NCBI GenBank assembly: GCA_032249695.1
Contig: JAVVHE010000001.1
Location: 186,001 to 250,000 of the forward strand
Source of the DNA: JAVVHE01 sp032249695
GTDB lineage: Bacteria > Pseudomonadota > Alphaproteobacteria > Sphingomonadales > Sphingomonadaceae
Reading direction: 5' to 3'
Length of the DNA stretch: 64,000 nt
Part shown: positions 62,402 to 64,000 of the stretch, in pieces
Numbering within the stretch: the stretch's first letter is position 1
How the letters are laid out: the number at the start of each line of letters is the position of its first letter
Position numbers and translations under genes: made by a program
Notes under the pieces: generated by a model
Seen by the model: the letters and a program-made list of their open reading frames with translations, nothing else
Databases searched by the model: none
Told to the model about the DNA's origin: nothing

Positions 62402-63358
62402 TCATCTTTCGTCGAGGGAATAGTCGCGGCCCCGCTCCGGTATGCCGAGGCGGCGGAGTTGATTGAGCGCGCTGCGATATTCGCGATCGTCGAGGCGGCC
62501 ATCGTCATCCTCGTCCGCCAGCGCGCCCAGCGCGCGCGCCGCGCGATCAAGGTCGGCACCGCTCAGCGCCCCGCGGTCGCTGCGATCGAATCGAGTCAGC
62601 GCCCAGCGTGCGATGATCGGATCGAAGCGCACGATGTCGGCGAGCGGCACGCCCGCGCTGCTGCCGCCCGCGACACCGCCCGCGCGCACCTGCCAGCGCC
62701 GATCATACCGGAAAGCGGGGTCCCACACCCACTCGGCGCCGAAGCGATAGCGCGGGTCGTCGGCCTCGCTCCACGCGCGCCGACCGCCCGCGGTGGTCCA
62801 GACGCGGCGGCCGTCATCGCGATCATCGTCGCCGGTGCGGTCGCGGTAGCCACCATAGCGGCCGGTGCCATCGCCTGATCGGACGCCGTCGGCGGCGCGC
62901 TGGTCGCGATAGCGGTCCGGCGCCGTATCAAAGCGCGTGCCCTGCGCATGTGCGGAGTCGCCAAACCGGTCGCGGCTGGGTTGCGGCTCGCGATCGTCCC
63001 AATCCTCGGCTTGCCTGCTCGGCCTCGACCCGGCGCCGCTCGGCCGGGTAAAGTCCTGATCGTCCGCGGGCTCGTCCATCGCAGAGCTTGCCTGGCCGCC
63101 GCTCGCCGGCGGTGCGCGTCCCCCGACATCCCGCGGCACGGAGCCGGGGTTGTTGGCGCGGAACTCGGCACGTGCCGCTTCGCGCCGTGCCGCGATTGCA
63201 CGGCGGCGGGCCTCGATCTCGTCGGGCAACAAATCGGGCTTGGGTGCCGCCTGCTCCGGCGAGACGGGCGGACCGGCCGGCAGCGTCTGCGCCAACGCGG
63301 GTGCCGCGCCGATCAGCAGACCCATGGGCAGCATGCGGACCCGGACAATCGCACTCAC
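62402..63358 (-). CDS. Secreted EF-hand protein with a charged linker
   Basis: 318 residues from GTG 63358; ATG 63334 would begin MLPMGLLIG and is also possible. Signal peptide (LPMGLLIGAAPALA), an Asp/Arg-rich disordered linker (about 60-190), then a C-terminal EF-hand pair (DRSDRGALSGAD and DEDDDGRLDDRE). The second loop is canonical; the first departs at several ligands. Same strand and same plan as the gene at 61140, suggesting a duplicated pair. Confidence 0.8.
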   Translation of the reverse strand: MSAIVRVRMLPMGLLIGAAPALAQTLPAGPPVSPEQAAPKPDLLPDEIEARRRAIAARREAARAEFRANNPGSVPRDVGGRAPPASGGQASSAMDEPADDQDFTRPSGAGSRPSRQAEDWDDREPQPSRDRFGDSAHAQGTRFDTAPDRYRDQRAADGVRSGDGTGRYGGYRDRTGDDDRDDGRRVWTTAGGRRAWSEADDPRYRFGAEWVWDPAFRYDRRWQVRAGGVAGGSSAGVPLADIVRFDPIIARWALTRFDRSDRGALSGADLDRAARALGALADEDDDGRLDDREYRSALNQLRRLGIPERGRDYSLDER

Positions 63359-63430
63359 CAGACCACCCTTCCATCCGGGACTGCAAGCAATCTAGCCCGG
63401 GCCAGTTGAACGCGCGGTGAGCAGACGCAA

Positions 63431-63461
63431 GGAGCGGGTGCGACACACTCACACCCGCTCC
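63431..63461 (-). terminator. Hairpin downstream of the Tyr/Arg-rich gene
   Basis: Arms GGAGCGGGTG (63431-63440) and CACCCGCTCC (63452-63461), perfect, with an 11-base loop, just beyond the stop of the 63495 gene on its strand. The bases after it (TTGC) give only a weak U-tract. Confidence 0.55.
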
Positions 63462-63494
63462 CCGAAGACCCGGCCTCGTCAGCCGGAACTGTCG

Positions 63495-63779
63495 TTACCA
63501 GCCGCGGTAATAGCGATCGTGCCAATAGGCGTGGCGGCGTTCCCATTCGCGGCGGCGCCACTCGCGCTCGCGCCACTCACGGCGCAGCCACTCGCGCTCG
63601 CGCCAGCGATCACCATAGCCATAGTTGTACACGCCATATCGATCGCGGTAGTAGGGCTGGCCATAGCCTCGATAGTCACCGCCATAGACTTGGAACCCGA
63701 ACGTCTGGGCACTGGCCGGGGCCGCCACGCCTGCTGCTAGTCCAAGCGCGGTCAATACGCCAAGAAGAGCCTTCTTCAT
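63495..63779 (-). CDS. Small secreted Tyr/Arg-rich protein
   Basis: 94 residues. Signal peptide MKKALLGVLTALGLAAGVAA (continuing PASA), a Gly/Tyr stretch (QVYGGDYRGYGQPYYRDRYG), then repeats of REW/RREW units up to ...HDRYYRGW. Such exported aromatic/Arg repeats are common in sphingomonads but their role is unknown; surface or cell-wall binding is possible. Downstream hairpin at 63431. It opens the leftward run that includes the two EF-hand genes. Confidence 0.82.
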   Translation of the reverse strand: MKKALLGVLTALGLAAGVAAPASAQTFGFQVYGGDYRGYGQPYYRDRYGVYNYGYGDRWREREWLRREWREREWRRREWERRHAYWHDRYYRGW

Positions 63780-63856
63780 CTGGACCTCCTCAAGTGAGGC
63801 GGCCGATCTATGCCCTAGTCGATGAGACGGATCTGAACCTGGCGTGCAACGAATAT

Positions 63857-64000
63857 TCAGGCAATTTTTATCCCAAGTTCACGAAGTTGCTTCGGGCTGA
63901 CCTCGCTGGGCGCGCCCATCATCAGATCCTCGGCACGTTGGTTCATCGGGAAGAGAACGACTTCGCGGATGTTGGGTTCATCTGCCAGCAACATGACGAT
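63857..64000 (-). CDS. aspS: Aspartyl-tRNA synthetase, C-terminal end only
   Basis: The last 47 residues, up to TGA at 63857-63859, are in frame with the window edge: IVMLLADEPNIREVVLFPMN, then QRAEDLMMGAPSEVSPKQL and RELGIKIA. The IREV..FPMNQRAEDLMMGAPS run is the normal C-terminal end of class II AspRS (motif 3 lies just before, outside the window). Charges tRNA-Asp, and in many alphaproteobacteria also tRNA-Asn for later amidation. Confidence 0.93.
   Translation of the reverse strand: MVMLLADEPNIREVVLFPMNQRAEDLMMGAPSEVSPKQLRELGIKIA

Overview
The window is GC-rich, tightly packed chromosomal DNA from an alphaproteobacterium, most probably a Sphingomonas-like member of the Sphingomonadaceae. 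The signs are an ispD-ispF fusion, small PEP-CTERM proteins, a LytS/LytR-type two-component pair, a DUF1491 protein, a BtuB-like TonB receptor, a GAAC-N7-GAAC SOS box at uvrA and many start/stop overlaps (ATGA, GTGA, TGATG). I saw no rRNA, tRNA, CRISPR array, transposase or prophage gene. This is core genome with local decay, not an island.

Layout. 1-2195 (+): end of ispDF, a secreted protein and pncC. 2192-3745 (-): lipA, an unlisted 38-residue gene and a RatA/Coq10-like protein. 3820-6944 (+): beta- and gamma-carbonic anhydrases, a DUF427 protein and a family-5 uracil-DNA glycosylase, with a dead GNAT gene and a dead PEP-CTERM gene between them. 7320-14228 (-): two tandem amidohydrolases, a POT peptide transporter and a TonB receptor. 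14306-16498 (+): a membrane-anchored PQQ-type sugar dehydrogenase fused to cytochrome c. 16694-18266: trmJ, a DUF4870 gene and its dead tandem copy.

18425-24480 (-): F1 ATP synthase genes in the order atpH-atpA-[three foreign genes]-atpG-[secreted protein]-atpD. atpC is missing here and lies at 34903-35271, convergent with acnA. 24732-30360: a PEP-CTERM gene with an in-frame TGA, then a leftward block with SleB hydrolase, DUF1491, thioesterase, ptsN, hpf, dnaQ and an LpoA-like lipoprotein. 30353-36697: rsmI, SirB1-like protein, acnA, atpC and aceA (TCA and glyoxylate metabolism). 37215-39123: LytS/LytR-type signalling. 39495-44740 (-): secreted methyltransferase, Smr protein, mltA, CDF metal exporter, glycosyltransferase-like protein and an intact PEP-CTERM protein. 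44938-47928: uvrA under an SOS operator. 48381-55134: polA, HAD nucleotidase, dapD and a leftward purE-purK-lipoprotein-small membrane protein operon. 55250-61143: YtcJ-like amidohydrolase, phoU and phoR without pst genes, M20 peptidase and a TMEM175-like channel. 61140-63779 (-): two secreted EF-hand proteins and a Tyr/Arg-rich secreted peptide. The window ends in the 3' end of aspS.

The points most worth following are the rebuilt ATP synthase locus, the sugar dehydrogenase-cytochrome fusion, G/C palindromes carried in frame inside uvrA and a small membrane gene, the leftward terminator with no recognised gene before it, and several traceable pseudogenes. A G11C9 run between atpG and atpD may be an assembly fault, so that junction should be confirmed before it is interpreted.
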